DNA of 20,456 nucleotides from Calditrichota bacterium (GCA_003818595.1 RPQV01000011.1:1-20456), one strand, 5' to 3'. Positions 8,402-16,809 are shown, numbered from the stretch's first letter. Made by a program: numbers and translations. The notes: generated by a model from the sequence alone, not told the origin.

Positions 8402-10159
8402 ATGATGAATAAACCTGAATTCCAACTGCACGGTGTACCCGCTTCCCCCGGGATCGCGATCGGTCGCGTCAAAGTGCTGTCCGGCGATTTGGCTAAACCT
8501 GAGAAAAAAGAGATCTCTGAAAGTCAGATCGTCACCGAAATTGAAATCCTTCAGCGCGCTCTGCAGAATTCCATTAAAGACCTGCAGGCGACCTATAAAC
8601 GAACGGCTGCAATCTACGGAGAAGAGCCTGCCCAGATATTCCTTGTACATCAGACTATTTTGACCGATCCTGTCATTGTCGATGAATGTATCAAGCGCAT
8701 CAATAATGAAAGAATTTCTGCAGAGAATGCATTTTCTCTGGTGATGGAAAAGTATGTCCGCTTGTTTACCGGCATGTCTGATGAAGTCTTTCGTTCGCGC
8801 AGCACTGATTTGCGTGATCTGACGCGTCGCGTCATTCGATACCTTCATGGCGAGGGTGAAACGCCTACCCCCAAACTGGATGAAACCGTTATTTTATTTG
8901 CGCGGGAATTAACCCCCTCGGATACTGTGCGACTGGAACGGGAAAAGGTTCTCGGTTTTGCCATGGATTTCGGCGCCCGAACATCGCATGCCACTATCAT
9001 CGCCCGCTCCATTCGCGTTCCGGCAATCGTTGGATTGAATAATGCCGCTGAAAAAATAAATGACGGTGATCTGGCCATCCTCGATGGTGATGAGGGGGTA
9101 TTGATTCTCTCCCCTTCCGCTCAGACGCTCGCCCGATATGAGAAAAAGTATACTAAATATCAAAAAATGGTTCATTTGCTGGAGAGTATCAAATCTCTGC
9201 CAGCAAGGACTTTGGATGGCAAAGACATCGACTTGGCATCCAATATTGAATTCCCCAATGAAGTGGACGGCATTAACGATCTGGGCATTGGAGGCATCGG
9301 CCTTTACCGCACAGAATATTTATTTCTTTCCGCCAGCGAGGACCCTTCGGAAGAACAGCAGTTTCTGGAATATAAAGAGATTGTGAGAAAGCTTAATCCC
9401 AAATCCGTTATCATCCGTACATTCGATCTGGGAGGCGATAAATTACCGACTTTTCTTCATCTTCCTGCCGAGCAAAATCCTTTCCTCGGTGTACGCGGAA
9501 TCCGTCTCTATCAAAATGGCGGCAAGGAAATCTTTCATACCCAACTGCGGGCCATCATCCGTGCCAGCGTTTTTGGTTCACTGCAGATCATGCTGCCGAT
9601 GATTTCCTGCGTTTCGGAGGTTACCTATTGCCGTGAGATTATCAACAAGGTGAAGGAGGAGTTGCGGCGGGAAGGCAAGCCTTTCGCAGAATCAATTCCC
9701 CTGGGCGCCATGATCGAAGTGCCCTCCGCAGCGGTCAGTGCTGATATCATTGCCGCAGAATGCGATTTTTTGAGCATAGGAACCAACGACTTGATTCAAT
9801 ATACCCTCGCCGTGGACCGGGGCAATAAGAATATGGATTATCTCTATCAAGCGCACAGTCCTGCAGTGATCCGTCTGATCAATGATGTGATTCATAAAGG
9901 TCATCAAAAAGGCGTCTGGGTGGGCATGTGCGGTGAAATGGCGAGCGATTCGCTCATGACTATGATCCTTATCGGAATGGGGTTGGATGAGTTCAGCGTC
10001 AGTCCTGTTTCTCACCTCCTGATCAAAAAAATCATTCGATCGGTTGATGTCGCTTATTGCCAAAAACTCACCGAAGAAGTACTCCGGAAAACTTGTACTA
10101 AAGACGTTTCAAATTACCTGAAAGAAAAGTTTCATAATAAATTTCCCGAGTTGAAATAA
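8402..10159 (+). CDS. ptsI: PTS Enzyme I (phosphoenolpyruvate-protein phosphotransferase)
   Basis: The 585-residue cytoplasmic enzyme transfers phosphate from PEP to HPr. It has the N-terminal HPr-binding/phosphohistidine part with GARTSHATIIAR (active His196, matching E. coli His189), a PEP-binding TIM barrel with GIGLYRTEYLF (about 298-308) and RTFDLGGDK (about 339-347), and the catalytic cysteine in GMCGEMASD (Cys510, matching E. coli Cys502). The length is normal for the general sugar Enzyme I (~575 aa) and there is no GAF or IIA fusion. GAGGA at 8391-8395 lies 6 bases before the first ATG and 9 before a second ATG at 8405; either could start. It follows HPr by 21 bases and precedes the sugar isomerase by 31 bases, consistent with one transcript. 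Confidence 0.97.
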   Translation: MMNKPEFQLHGVPASPGIAIGRVKVLSGDLAKPEKKEISESQIVTEIEILQRALQNSIKDLQATYKRTAAIYGEEPAQIFLVHQTILTDPVIVDECIKRINNERISAENAFSLVMEKYVRLFTGMSDEVFRSRSTDLRDLTRRVIRYLHGEGETPTPKLDETVILFARELTPSDTVRLEREKVLGFAMDFGARTSHATIIARSIRVPAIVGLNNAAEKINDGDLAILDGDEGVLILSPSAQTLARYEKKYTKYQKMVHLLESIKSLPARTLDGKDIDLASNIEFPNEVDGINDLGIGGIGLYRTEYLFLSASEDPSEEQQFLEYKEIVRKLNPKSVIIRTFDLGGDKLPTFLHLPAEQNPFLGVRGIRLYQNGGKEIFHTQLRAIIRASVFGSLQIMLPMISCVSEVTYCREIINKVKEELRREGKPFAESIPLGAMIEVPSAAVSADIIAAECDFLSIGTNDLIQYTLAVDRGNKNMDYLYQAHSPAVIRLINDVIHKGHQKGVWVGMCGEMASDSLMTMILIGMGLDEFSVSPVSHLLIKKIIRSVDVAYCQKLTEEVLRKTCTKDVSNYLKEKFHNKFPELK

Positions 10160-10190
10160 TATTCTGAATTATTAACCAACGCATAACCTT

Positions 10191-11243
10191 ATGATACAGA
10201 AAGAAATGTTCAAGCTCGATCGATCAAATATGTTTGATTTGATCGTCAATTTTCCACAACAAGTTGAAGACGCCCTGTCATTACAGCCTGCTTTGCCGCT
10301 GCCGGATATCAATGCATCCCTGCAGCAGGTGGTTTTCACCGGAATGGGCGGTTCGGCGATCGGTGGTGAATTACTGCAGGGCTTGTTTTATGATCAAATC
10401 GATCTGCCCTTGATTGTAAACCGTTCCTATGATCTGCCGCAATTTGTCGGAGAATCAACGCTGGTCATTGCCGCCAGCTATTCAGGCGATACTGAAGAAA
10501 CCTTGTCTGCCGCGAAATCCGCCGCCAAGCGCGGAGCGTCGATCGTCTGTGTATCGTCGGGCGGCAAGCTTGCTAAATTGGCCGGAAAACATGAATATGG
10601 ATTGGTTCAAATTCCCGATGGAATGCCGCCGAGGACGTCGTTGGGGTACATGTTTTTCGCCATGCTCACCATCATGCAGGAATATGGCCTCATGGCGGTC
10701 TCGCCTGTGGAGCTTCAGGAAACTCTGGCACTGCTTCACAAACTGGCCAAGAGATATGGCGAATATGAAAACCCGGAAAATCCGGCTGTACGCCTGGCCA
10801 ATGCTTTGGTGGGTAAAGTGCCCGTCATCTATGGTTCCCAGGAGCCGAACTCCGCTCTGCCGCTGCGATGGCGCAATCAGCTGAATGAAAACAGCAAAAT
10901 GATGGCGTTCAGCAATCTGTTGCCGGAAATGAACCATAATGAAATTGTCAGTTGGAATCCTGCCGGCGGTTGCCTGAACGTTTTTCACGCGCTGCAATTG
11001 GTGGATGATTTCCAATCACCGGACATCAGCAAACGTTTTGAAATCACTCAGAACATTATTAAAAAGCAGGGCGTGCCGGTTACGGAAATCAAATCCAAAG
11101 GTGAATCACGGCTTTGTCGGACATTCTCCTTACTGATCTTGGCCGATTTTGTCAGCTTTTATTTGGCGCTGCTCAATCACGTTGATCCGACTGCAATTGC
11201 CAACATTGACCTGCTGAAAGAAAAATTGGCCCGTTCCAACTAA
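10191..11243 (+). CDS. Bifunctional phosphoglucose/phosphomannose isomerase (SIS family)
   Basis: The 350-residue protein has two SIS (sugar isomerase) domains of the PGI/PMI family first described in archaea. Seen motifs are GMGGSAIGG (51-59), SYSGDTEETL (96-105), PPRTSLGY (146-153), QLNENSK (230-236) and PEMNHNEIVSW (245-255). Arg148, Glu233 and His249 line up in order and spacing with the catalytic Arg, Glu and His known from the Pyrobaculum enzyme. The family interconverts glucose-6-P or mannose-6-P with fructose-6-P in the cytoplasm. Its place 31 bases after Enzyme I suggests it handles sugar phosphates made by the PTS, for example Man-6-P. The ATG lacks an obvious ribosome site. A 131-base gap separates it from metK, so the next gene may have its own promoter. 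Confidence 0.92.
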   Translation: MIQKEMFKLDRSNMFDLIVNFPQQVEDALSLQPALPLPDINASLQQVVFTGMGGSAIGGELLQGLFYDQIDLPLIVNRSYDLPQFVGESTLVIAASYSGDTEETLSAAKSAAKRGASIVCVSSGGKLAKLAGKHEYGLVQIPDGMPPRTSLGYMFFAMLTIMQEYGLMAVSPVELQETLALLHKLAKRYGEYENPENPAVRLANALVGKVPVIYGSQEPNSALPLRWRNQLNENSKMMAFSNLLPEMNHNEIVSWNPAGGCLNVFHALQLVDDFQSPDISKRFEITQNIIKKQGVPVTEIKSKGESRLCRTFSLLILADFVSFYLALLNHVDPTAIANIDLLKEKLARSN

Positions 11244-11360
11244 CTAATTGTCCAGACGGTATGAATAATGAATTTACGCAGTCTGGCGATGGCGTGGGTA
11301 ATTAAATTGGCTTTTTTTGTCTTTGAATGATTGATTCGAGGAATAAATTAACCTGACAAC

Positions 11361-11365
11361 AGGAG
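11361..11365 (+). promoter_or_regulatory. Ribosome binding site fixing the metK start
   Basis: AGGAG ends directly against an in-frame ATG at 11366, which it therefore cannot serve, and lies 9 bases before the ATG at 11375. This places the metK start at 11375. Confidence 0.75.
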
Positions 11366-11374
11366 ATGGAATTC

Positions 11375-12511
11375 ATGTCAGAAATGCTGTTTACGTCTGA
11401 ATCGGTAACGGAAGGACATCCGGATAAAATTGCCGATCAGATTTCGGATGCTGTATTGGATGCTGTGTTTGCCGATGATCCTGATGGCCGTGTGGCTTGC
11501 GAAACATTCGTGACCACCGGATTGGTGTTGGTCGGAGGTGAAATCACTACCCAGACTTATGTGGATATCCCTTCGATCGCCCGCGCGACGGTGCAGGAAA
11601 TCGGTTATACCAACGCTCATTTTGGTTTTGACTATGAAACATGCGCCGTATTGACGACCATCGATCAACAGTCGCCTGATATCGCTATGGGTGTAGATCG
11701 AGATGGCGCCGGAGATCAGGGCATGATGTTCGGTTTTGCCTGCGATGAAACAAAGGAACTGATGCCTCTTCCCATTATGCTGGCGCACAAATTAACGCGT
11801 CGACTGGCTACAGTGCGCAAGTCTGGCGAAATCGACTATTTGCGGCCGGATGGAAAATCGCAGGTCACCGTCAAGTACATCGACGGCGTCCCCGTTACCA
11901 TAGACACGATTGTCGTCTCCGCCCAGCATCATCCTGAAGTGGAAAATACAACGCTTCACCATGACATCATTGACAAAGTGATTTTTCCGGTTGTACCCAA
12001 GGATTTGCTTCCAGCGGATGGACCGGTCTATCATATAAATCCCACCGGCCGTTTTGTCACCGGCGGTCCACAAGGCGATGCCGGCCTAACCGGACGAAAG
12101 ATCATCGTCGATACCTACGGCGGCTACGCGCGTCATGGCGGCGGCGCTTTTTCCGGCAAAGACCCCACCAAAGTCGACCGATCAGCCGCCTATGCCGCCC
12201 GCTATATCGCCAAGAATATAGTGGCCGCCGGTCTGGCTAAAAAGTGTGAAATTCAACTGGCTTACGCCATCGGCGTCGCTCAACCCGTTTCCATTCTGGT
12301 GGACACTTTCGGCACCGGCTTGATGCCGGACAAGGAAGTGGCAGCATTGGTTATCAAACATTTCGACTTGACTCCCAAAGGTATTATTTCCATGCTCAAT
12401 TTGCGACGTCCCATATACAAGCAGACTGCCGCCTATGGTCACTTTGGTCGTGAGGGTGAAGGATTCACCTGGGAACGAACCGACAAGGCCGCAGATTTGA
12501 AAAAAGGATAA
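11375..12511 (+). CDS. metK: S-adenosylmethionine synthase
   Basis: The 378-residue enzyme makes S-adenosylmethionine from methionine and ATP in the cytoplasm. It has the three-domain MetK sequence with SESVTEGHPDKIADQISD near the N-terminus (ATP/methionine-binding His15), GAGDQGMMFGFACDET (111-125), the central PTGRFVTGGPQGDAGLTGRK (about 223-242) and the glycine-rich loop GGGAFSGKD (255-263). Length is normal for the family. Adenosylhomocysteinase starts only 21 bases after the stop, so the two genes form a methyl-cycle pair. The 131-base upstream gap contains only a weak 6-bp stem (CCAGAC 11252-11257 with GTCTGG 11281-11286) and a T7 run at 11312-11318; I do not recognise a SAM riboswitch there. 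Confidence 0.97.
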   Translation: MSEMLFTSESVTEGHPDKIADQISDAVLDAVFADDPDGRVACETFVTTGLVLVGGEITTQTYVDIPSIARATVQEIGYTNAHFGFDYETCAVLTTIDQQSPDIAMGVDRDGAGDQGMMFGFACDETKELMPLPIMLAHKLTRRLATVRKSGEIDYLRPDGKSQVTVKYIDGVPVTIDTIVVSAQHHPEVENTTLHHDIIDKVIFPVVPKDLLPADGPVYHINPTGRFVTGGPQGDAGLTGRKIIVDTYGGYARHGGGAFSGKDPTKVDRSAAYAARYIAKNIVAAGLAKKCEIQLAYAIGVAQPVSILVDTFGTGLMPDKEVAALVIKHFDLTPKGIISMLNLRRPIYKQTAAYGHFGREGEGFTWERTDKAADLKKG

Positions 12512-12532
12512 TTTTAACTCTTCGGAGGATGA

Positions 12533-13792
12533 GTGAAATACGATATTAAAAATATTCAACTGGCTGACAATGGTCGGGTTCGAATCGAATGGGCTGAAAG
12601 AGATATGCCTGTGCTTCGTCAGGTTCGCGCCCGCTTTGAACAAGAAAAGCCGTTGGCAGGGAAAAAGCTGTCAGCCTGCCTGCACGTGACTGCGGAAACC
12701 GCCAATTTGATGCGTACTCTTAAAGCCGGCGGCGCTGAAGTAGTGCTCTGTGCCTCTAATCCGCTCTCCACTCAGGACGACGTGGCGGCTTCATTGGTAC
12801 GCGATTACCAAATACCGGTTTTCGCCATTAATGGTGAAGATCATGCCACATACTATGCCCATATTCGTACGGCCATCGAACACCATCCGGTGATCACCAT
12901 GGATGATGGCGCCGATCTCGTATCCAATATTCACTCGGATTATCCCGAGGTCGCCGCCCAGGTGATCGGCAGTATGGAAGAGACCACGACCGGCGTCATT
13001 CGACTGCGCGCGATGGCCAAGGATGGCGCCTTAAAGTTTCCGGTGATCGCAGTAAACGATGCGACCACGAAGAACCTGTTCGATAACCGCTATGGCACCG
13101 GCCAATCAACCGTGGACGGCATCATCCGCGCTACGGATATTTTGCTCGCCGGCAAAAATGTCGTCGTCGCCGGTTATGGCTGGTGCGGCCGCGGCTTTGC
13201 TTCGCGCTGCCGCGGCATGGGCTCTAATGTCATCATCACCGAGGTCGATCCCATTCGCGCCCTGGAAGCGGCGATGGATGGATTCAGAGTGATGCCCATG
13301 ATCGAAGCAGCCAAAGAGGGTGATCTGTTCTGCACCCTCACCGGAGACATTCACGTGATTCGTCCGGAACACATGCAGGTGATGAAAGATGGCGCTATCA
13401 TCGCCAACTCGGGACATTTCAATGTCGAAATTGATCTCGAAGGTCTGCAAAAGTTGGCGGTCAAAGGGCCGACGGAAGTGAGACGCCTGGTGGATGAATA
13501 TATTCTTCCGAACAGCCGCCGCATTTATGTTCTGGCAGAAGGACGATTGATCAATCTCGCGGCCGCAGAAGGTCATCCGGCATCGGTGATGGACATGAGC
13601 TTCGCTACCCAGGCGTTGGCCACTGAATGGGTCGCGAAAAACAACGGCAACCTGGCGGTCAAGGTGCATAACGTTCCTTCAGATATCGAAGATTGGGTTT
13701 CGAAACTGAAACTAAAGAGCATGAAAATCGAGATCGACGAGTTGACCGAAGAACAGAAAGAATATCTCTCTTCCTGGGAAATGGGAACCTGA
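12533..13792 (+). CDS. ahcY: Adenosylhomocysteinase (S-adenosyl-L-homocysteine hydrolase), short thermophile-type
   Basis: The 419-residue NAD-dependent enzyme splits S-adenosylhomocysteine into adenosine and homocysteine, relieving product inhibition of methyltransferases. Visible motifs are HVTAETANL (51-59), TMDDGADL (122-129), EETTTGVIR (149-157), the Lys/Asp pair in NDATTKNLFDNRYGTGQS (175-192), the NAD-binding turn VAGYGWCGRGFA (212-223) and NSGHFNVEI (292-300). The GYGWCGRG form and the length of about 420 residues match the short archaeal/Thermotoga branch rather than the usual longer bacterial-eukaryotic one (about 430-490). The start is a GTG 4 bases after GGAGG (12524-12528); an ATG at 12529 is in another frame. 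It ends 19 bases before an intrinsic terminator. Confidence 0.96.
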   Translation: MKYDIKNIQLADNGRVRIEWAERDMPVLRQVRARFEQEKPLAGKKLSACLHVTAETANLMRTLKAGGAEVVLCASNPLSTQDDVAASLVRDYQIPVFAINGEDHATYYAHIRTAIEHHPVITMDDGADLVSNIHSDYPEVAAQVIGSMEETTTGVIRLRAMAKDGALKFPVIAVNDATTKNLFDNRYGTGQSTVDGIIRATDILLAGKNVVVAGYGWCGRGFASRCRGMGSNVIITEVDPIRALEAAMDGFRVMPMIEAAKEGDLFCTLTGDIHVIRPEHMQVMKDGAIIANSGHFNVEIDLEGLQKLAVKGPTEVRRLVDEYILPNSRRIYVLAEGRLINLAAAEGHPASVMDMSFATQALATEWVAKNNGNLAVKVHNVPSDIEDWVSKLKLKSMKIEIDELTEEQKEYLSSWEMGT

Positions 13793-13811
13793 TCTATTGA
13801 TACAGAAAATG

Positions 13812-13834
13812 AGGCCGCTGCCAAGCGGCCTTTT
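13812..13834 (+). terminator. Intrinsic terminator after ahcY
   Basis: Eight-base GC-rich arms, AGGCCGCT (13812-13819) and AGCGGCCT (13824-13831), enclose a GCCA loop and are followed by further T residues to 13834 (a TTTT run at 13831-13834). It lies 19 bases after the ahcY stop, with an A-rich stretch on the upstream side. This is the best terminator in the window and closes the metK-ahcY unit. Confidence 0.85.
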
Positions 13835-13864
13835 ACTCTGCGTACACCATTGACTGAGTGACGG

Positions 13865-15136
13865 TTGAAAAAGCTGATCGTAAACATCTTTCTCGCCATT
13901 GAATTTTTTCCCTTTTGTGTTCATGCAGAAGAGACATTTTCCAGCGCGCGTCAGTACGCGATGAGCGGCGCCTATTCTGCAATGGCCCGCGGAGCGGAAG
14001 CACTCTTTCTCAATCCGGCGAATCTGGGATTTCCGCAGAAGAAAAAATTTTCCATCAACATCATCGGCCTGGGTGCAGAACTCTCCAATAATACTCTTTC
14101 GCACTTGATGTATCAAAAATATGTGGGTACCTACCTGGATGCGGATGAGATCGATGAAATCCTTGATGAGATTCCCTCAAGTGGTTTGAATATCAACTCT
14201 AACGCAAAAATTCAGGGCTTCAGCATCGGCATCGGCTCGTTCGCTTTCGGCATTCGGGGATTCAGCAATTATTCCAGTTACTTTTCCCGCGAAATATTTG
14301 AATTGGTGCTGATGGGAAATGAGCTCAATCGTGTTTATAAATTCAATCCCATCAAAGGAGACGGCATCACCGCAGCAGCGGTCGGCGCGGCTTTTGGAAA
14401 GAGTTTTAAATTCGAACAGACAGCGATCAATGCCATGGCCTTCGGCCTGATGGTGCGATATCTGCATGGATTTTCATATGCGCGGGTGACGGCATCCGAA
14501 TTTTACACCCAGACCACTGCCGCGGCGATTGAGGGGCTTGGACATTTATCGATGAATTATGCTGAAGGCGGCAATGGATTCTCGGTCACTTCCGCCCTCT
14601 CTTTTGAATTGGTGAATGATTGGACGGTCTCTTTCGTCCTTCATAATTCACTCTCGGAAATGATCTGGAATGTTCAGGCCAAGGCTCTCAACTATGATTT
14701 TCAAATCGATAAAAACAATATTGAAGCTTTTTTGGAAAATGGCGGTTCTATTGACTCATTGTTTGTCACTGCGGATTCAAGCCGTATGCTCAACTCGTTT
14801 TCGACCAGACTGCCGAGTATTTTGAATTTCGGCCTGTCCATGCCCTTTGGAAACAATTTTAATTTAAATTTTGAAATTGAAAACGGCTTTGAACGTTCAT
14901 CGCTGTCATCAAACAGCCTGCGCATTTTAGCGGGCGCTGAACTCGCAGTTGCCCCGTTTTTTTATGTCCGCAGCGGCGTGTCCGTCGGCGGCAATTTCGG
15001 CAATCAATTTTCCGGCGGTTTTGGCATCAAAATTAATAATTTCTGCTGGGATTTGGCGGCTCGAACCTTTCATGGCATCACGTCCGAGACTTCAAAAGGA
15101 TTCGGCGTCGCCACCAGCCTCGCGATTCGTTATTGA
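13865..15136 (+). CDS. Outer-membrane beta-barrel protein, PorV/FadL-like (DUF5723-type)
   Basis: The protein has 423 residues. A signal peptide is visible (KKLIVNIFLAIEFFPFCVHA, cleavage likely after A21-E22). The mature N-terminus has the pattern ARQYAMSGAYSAMARGAEALFLNPANLG, typical of FadL/PorV-like barrels whose consensus is a GGA-A-A-NPA-L series. The rest alternates polar and hydrophobic residues with many aromatic strand ends, and closes with GVATSLAIRY, ending in an aromatic residue as outer-membrane barrels do. The start is a TTG with no strong ribosome site; it is the only start that keeps the signal peptide, because an in-frame stop lies just upstream. It follows the ahcY terminator and so is probably transcribed alone. 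The cargo or function is unknown; a transport or T9SS-related role is possible but not shown. Confidence 0.75.
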   Translation: MKKLIVNIFLAIEFFPFCVHAEETFSSARQYAMSGAYSAMARGAEALFLNPANLGFPQKKKFSINIIGLGAELSNNTLSHLMYQKYVGTYLDADEIDEILDEIPSSGLNINSNAKIQGFSIGIGSFAFGIRGFSNYSSYFSREIFELVLMGNELNRVYKFNPIKGDGITAAAVGAAFGKSFKFEQTAINAMAFGLMVRYLHGFSYARVTASEFYTQTTAAAIEGLGHLSMNYAEGGNGFSVTSALSFELVNDWTVSFVLHNSLSEMIWNVQAKALNYDFQIDKNNIEAFLENGGSIDSLFVTADSSRMLNSFSTRLPSILNFGLSMPFGNNFNLNFEIENGFERSSLSSNSLRILAGAELAVAPFFYVRSGVSVGGNFGNQFSGGFGIKINNFCWDLAARTFHGITSETSKGFGVATSLAIRY

Positions 15137-15230
15137 TTCCCGCCGATCCATCTCCTCACCCTTCCCGCCTTTGTATTTTCAGAGTATTTCCGATCGTGCA
15201 GACCGCCCGACCATTAAACTGCTCAGCATT

Positions 15231-16442
15231 CTAATCCCACCCGCTGCCGTCCGGGATCAGATCGGATTTTACGATCTCGCCGGGACGAGTGCAGATTCCC
15301 GGCCAACACTTCCGACCCGGTAAAAAGCTGGTGTGGATTCCGGTTTGCACCTGATCGGCTAAAATCGCTCCCAGTTTTTCTCTCTTGGTGTCTACCAGCT
15401 TTCCTTTGATCGTGGAATGAATCGATCCCGAATCATGCCGATGGTTCGCCGTTATGGTGCCGCCGCCGATGTTGCAGGCCTCGCCGAGGATCGAATCACC
15501 GATATAGCTTTGATGCTGGATACGGCAACGAGGGAATATAATCGAGTTTTTGATTTCCACAGCAGCGCCGATGACGCAGCCGTCGCCGATGGATGTGCAG
15601 GGACGTATATAACAATTGGGACCAATGATGCAGTTTGTTCCAATTACCACCGGCCCCTCGATGTACGCTCCTGATTTTACCACTGTATTTTCCCCCACTT
15701 CCACATTTCCCTTGAGGACAGCACCTTCTTCTATTGATCCTCTGCTGCTGAATTGATGGGTGCGCATCAAGAATTCCTGGTGCTGCAAAAGATCCCAGGC
15801 AAATCCTGTCGGCAGCCAAAATTCCTGAATGGGAAGAACCTGAAAAGTCTGTCGGCGCGCGACATTTAGGACTGCAGAAGTGATTTCAATCTCACCCCTT
15901 TCGCTCAGAGGAGTCTGTTCCAGCTCTTCAAAAAAATCTGCCTGCAGCACATAACAGCCTATATTGACCAAATCGCCCAGATATTCTTTCGGTTTTTCCA
16001 CCAGATTATAAGCTCGATACTGATCATCGACCTCATAGACGCCATACAATTCGGGATTAGACACGCGTTTCGCCAGAGCGCCATAAGATAATTGCACAAG
16101 CCTCTTAATATCCTCATGGGCAAACAGATCATCGCCGTTCATCGCCACAAATTTGTCCTTGATGTGAGGTTTAGCCTGCAGGACCGCATGGCCGGTTCCC
16201 AGCTGCTCTTTTTGCTCCTGATAGATGATCTTCATGCCGCGATACTCTGTCCCCAATTCGGCTTGAATCATTTCGCTGCGATATCCGGTGATCAGGATCA
16301 CTTGATCAAAAATGCCCACCAGTTGATCCAGACTGTGATATATCAATGGTCGGTTGAGCAATGGTAATAACGGCTTGGGACGTGTGAGGGTCAATGGATA
16401 GGTGCGGGTACTTTTGCCGGCCACCATCAAGACTGCCTGCAT
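15231..16442 (-). CDS. Bifunctional sugar-1-phosphate nucleotidylyltransferase/acetyltransferase (GlmU/ST0452-like)
   Basis: The 403-residue protein has an N-terminal nucleotidyltransferase domain (about 1-230) with GKSTRTYPLTLTRPKPLLPL (Arg13 and Lys23 in the pyrophosphorylase signature), QLGTGHAV and NGDDLF. A left-handed beta-helix of hexapeptide repeats follows (about 235-390: VIGTNCIIGPNCYIRPCTSI) with IQHQSYIGDS and NIGGGTITANHRHD. The His in QHQSYIGD corresponds to the GlmU acetyltransferase His, and the layout is like the Sulfolobus ST0452 sugar-1-P nucleotidylyltransferase/acetyltransferase. It would activate Glc-1-P or GlcNAc-1-P and may acetylate GlcN-1-P, feeding surface polysaccharide or cell-wall synthesis in the cytoplasm. 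AGGAG (16450-16454) lies 7 bases before the ATG. It is preceded on the same strand by a small membrane protein gene and is convergent with the barrel gene. The exact nucleotide and sugar are not decidable. Confidence 0.87.
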   Translation of the reverse strand: MQAVLMVAGKSTRTYPLTLTRPKPLLPLLNRPLIYHSLDQLVGIFDQVILITGYRSEMIQAELGTEYRGMKIIYQEQKEQLGTGHAVLQAKPHIKDKFVAMNGDDLFAHEDIKRLVQLSYGALAKRVSNPELYGVYEVDDQYRAYNLVEKPKEYLGDLVNIGCYVLQADFFEELEQTPLSERGEIEITSAVLNVARRQTFQVLPIQEFWLPTGFAWDLLQHQEFLMRTHQFSSRGSIEEGAVLKGNVEVGENTVVKSGAYIEGPVVIGTNCIIGPNCYIRPCTSIGDGCVIGAAVEIKNSIIFPRCRIQHQSYIGDSILGEACNIGGGTITANHRHDSGSIHSTIKGKLVDTKREKLGAILADQVQTGIHTSFLPGRKCWPGICTRPGEIVKSDLIPDGSGWD

Positions 16443-16498
16443 ATTTTTTCTCCTGAATCAGCAAATGAAACATTTGAATGGAAAGATTGATCGGATAT

Positions 16499-16663
16499 TC
16501 ATCTTTGAGCTTTCGTTTTTCGAATAAAGCCGAGGCCGATGACAAAGAAAGCGCAACCCAAAACTAAAAAGGTGGGTCGTTTTCCAAGTGCTGAGGCAAT
16601 TAAAAATAAGGCGCCTGCCAGCAAAAACAAAATCCCTCCCAATTTGGCTTTCTGTTGATCCAT
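16499..16663 (-). CDS. Small two-helix membrane protein (54 aa)
   Basis: A short open frame gives a 54-residue protein. It begins MDQQKAKLGGILFLLAGA, has a first hydrophobic segment at about 8-26, a turn with GKRP, a second hydrophobic segment at about 31-47 (TFLVLGCAFFVIGLGF), and a basic tail IRKTKAQR. CTCCTTT on the plus strand at 16670-16676 gives AAAGGAG 6 bases before its ATG, a very good ribosome site. It is 56 bases upstream of the nucleotidyltransferase on the same strand, so they are probably co-transcribed. The pattern predicts a helical hairpin in the inner membrane, with the tail inside by the positive-inside rule. I do not recognise a family; the ribosome site, hydrophobic pattern and placement argue that it is a real gene. 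Confidence 0.72.
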   Translation of the reverse strand: MDQQKAKLGGILFLLAGALFLIASALGKRPTFLVLGCAFFVIGLGFIRKTKAQR

Positions 16664-16809
16664 GTCATTCTCCTTTAAGCTGAATGTTTGAAAATGATTG
16701 CTTTTATCAACACCTTGTTGCTATCTTACACAGAGAAAGAGTTAAAATTCACGCCTACTAAAGGTGTGTCTCCTACTCGTCATAGAAATAAAAGTTAATC
16801 ATTGAGCCG

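Noticed and set aside
11244..11374. Possible SAM riboswitch or terminator before metK
   Set aside because: Only a weak 6-bp stem with a 23-base loop and a distant T7 run are visible; none of the conserved core elements of the known SAM riboswitch classes could be recognised.
13106..13669. Minus-strand open frame of 187 codons inside ahcY
   Set aside because: It is antisense to a highly conserved enzyme; its His/Arg/Asp-rich sequence is typical of shadow frames.
16306..16545. Minus-strand 79-codon frame overlapping the nucleotidyltransferase start
   Set aside because: It overlaps both the nucleotidyltransferase N-terminus and the small membrane protein gene in another frame, and shows no signal, helix or motif.
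16684..16761. A 25-codon plus-strand frame upstream of the radical SAM gene, considered as a modified-peptide precursor
   Set aside because: It has no ribosome site and no leader/core pattern, and the adjacent enzyme matches sulfatase maturases in every cluster residue.
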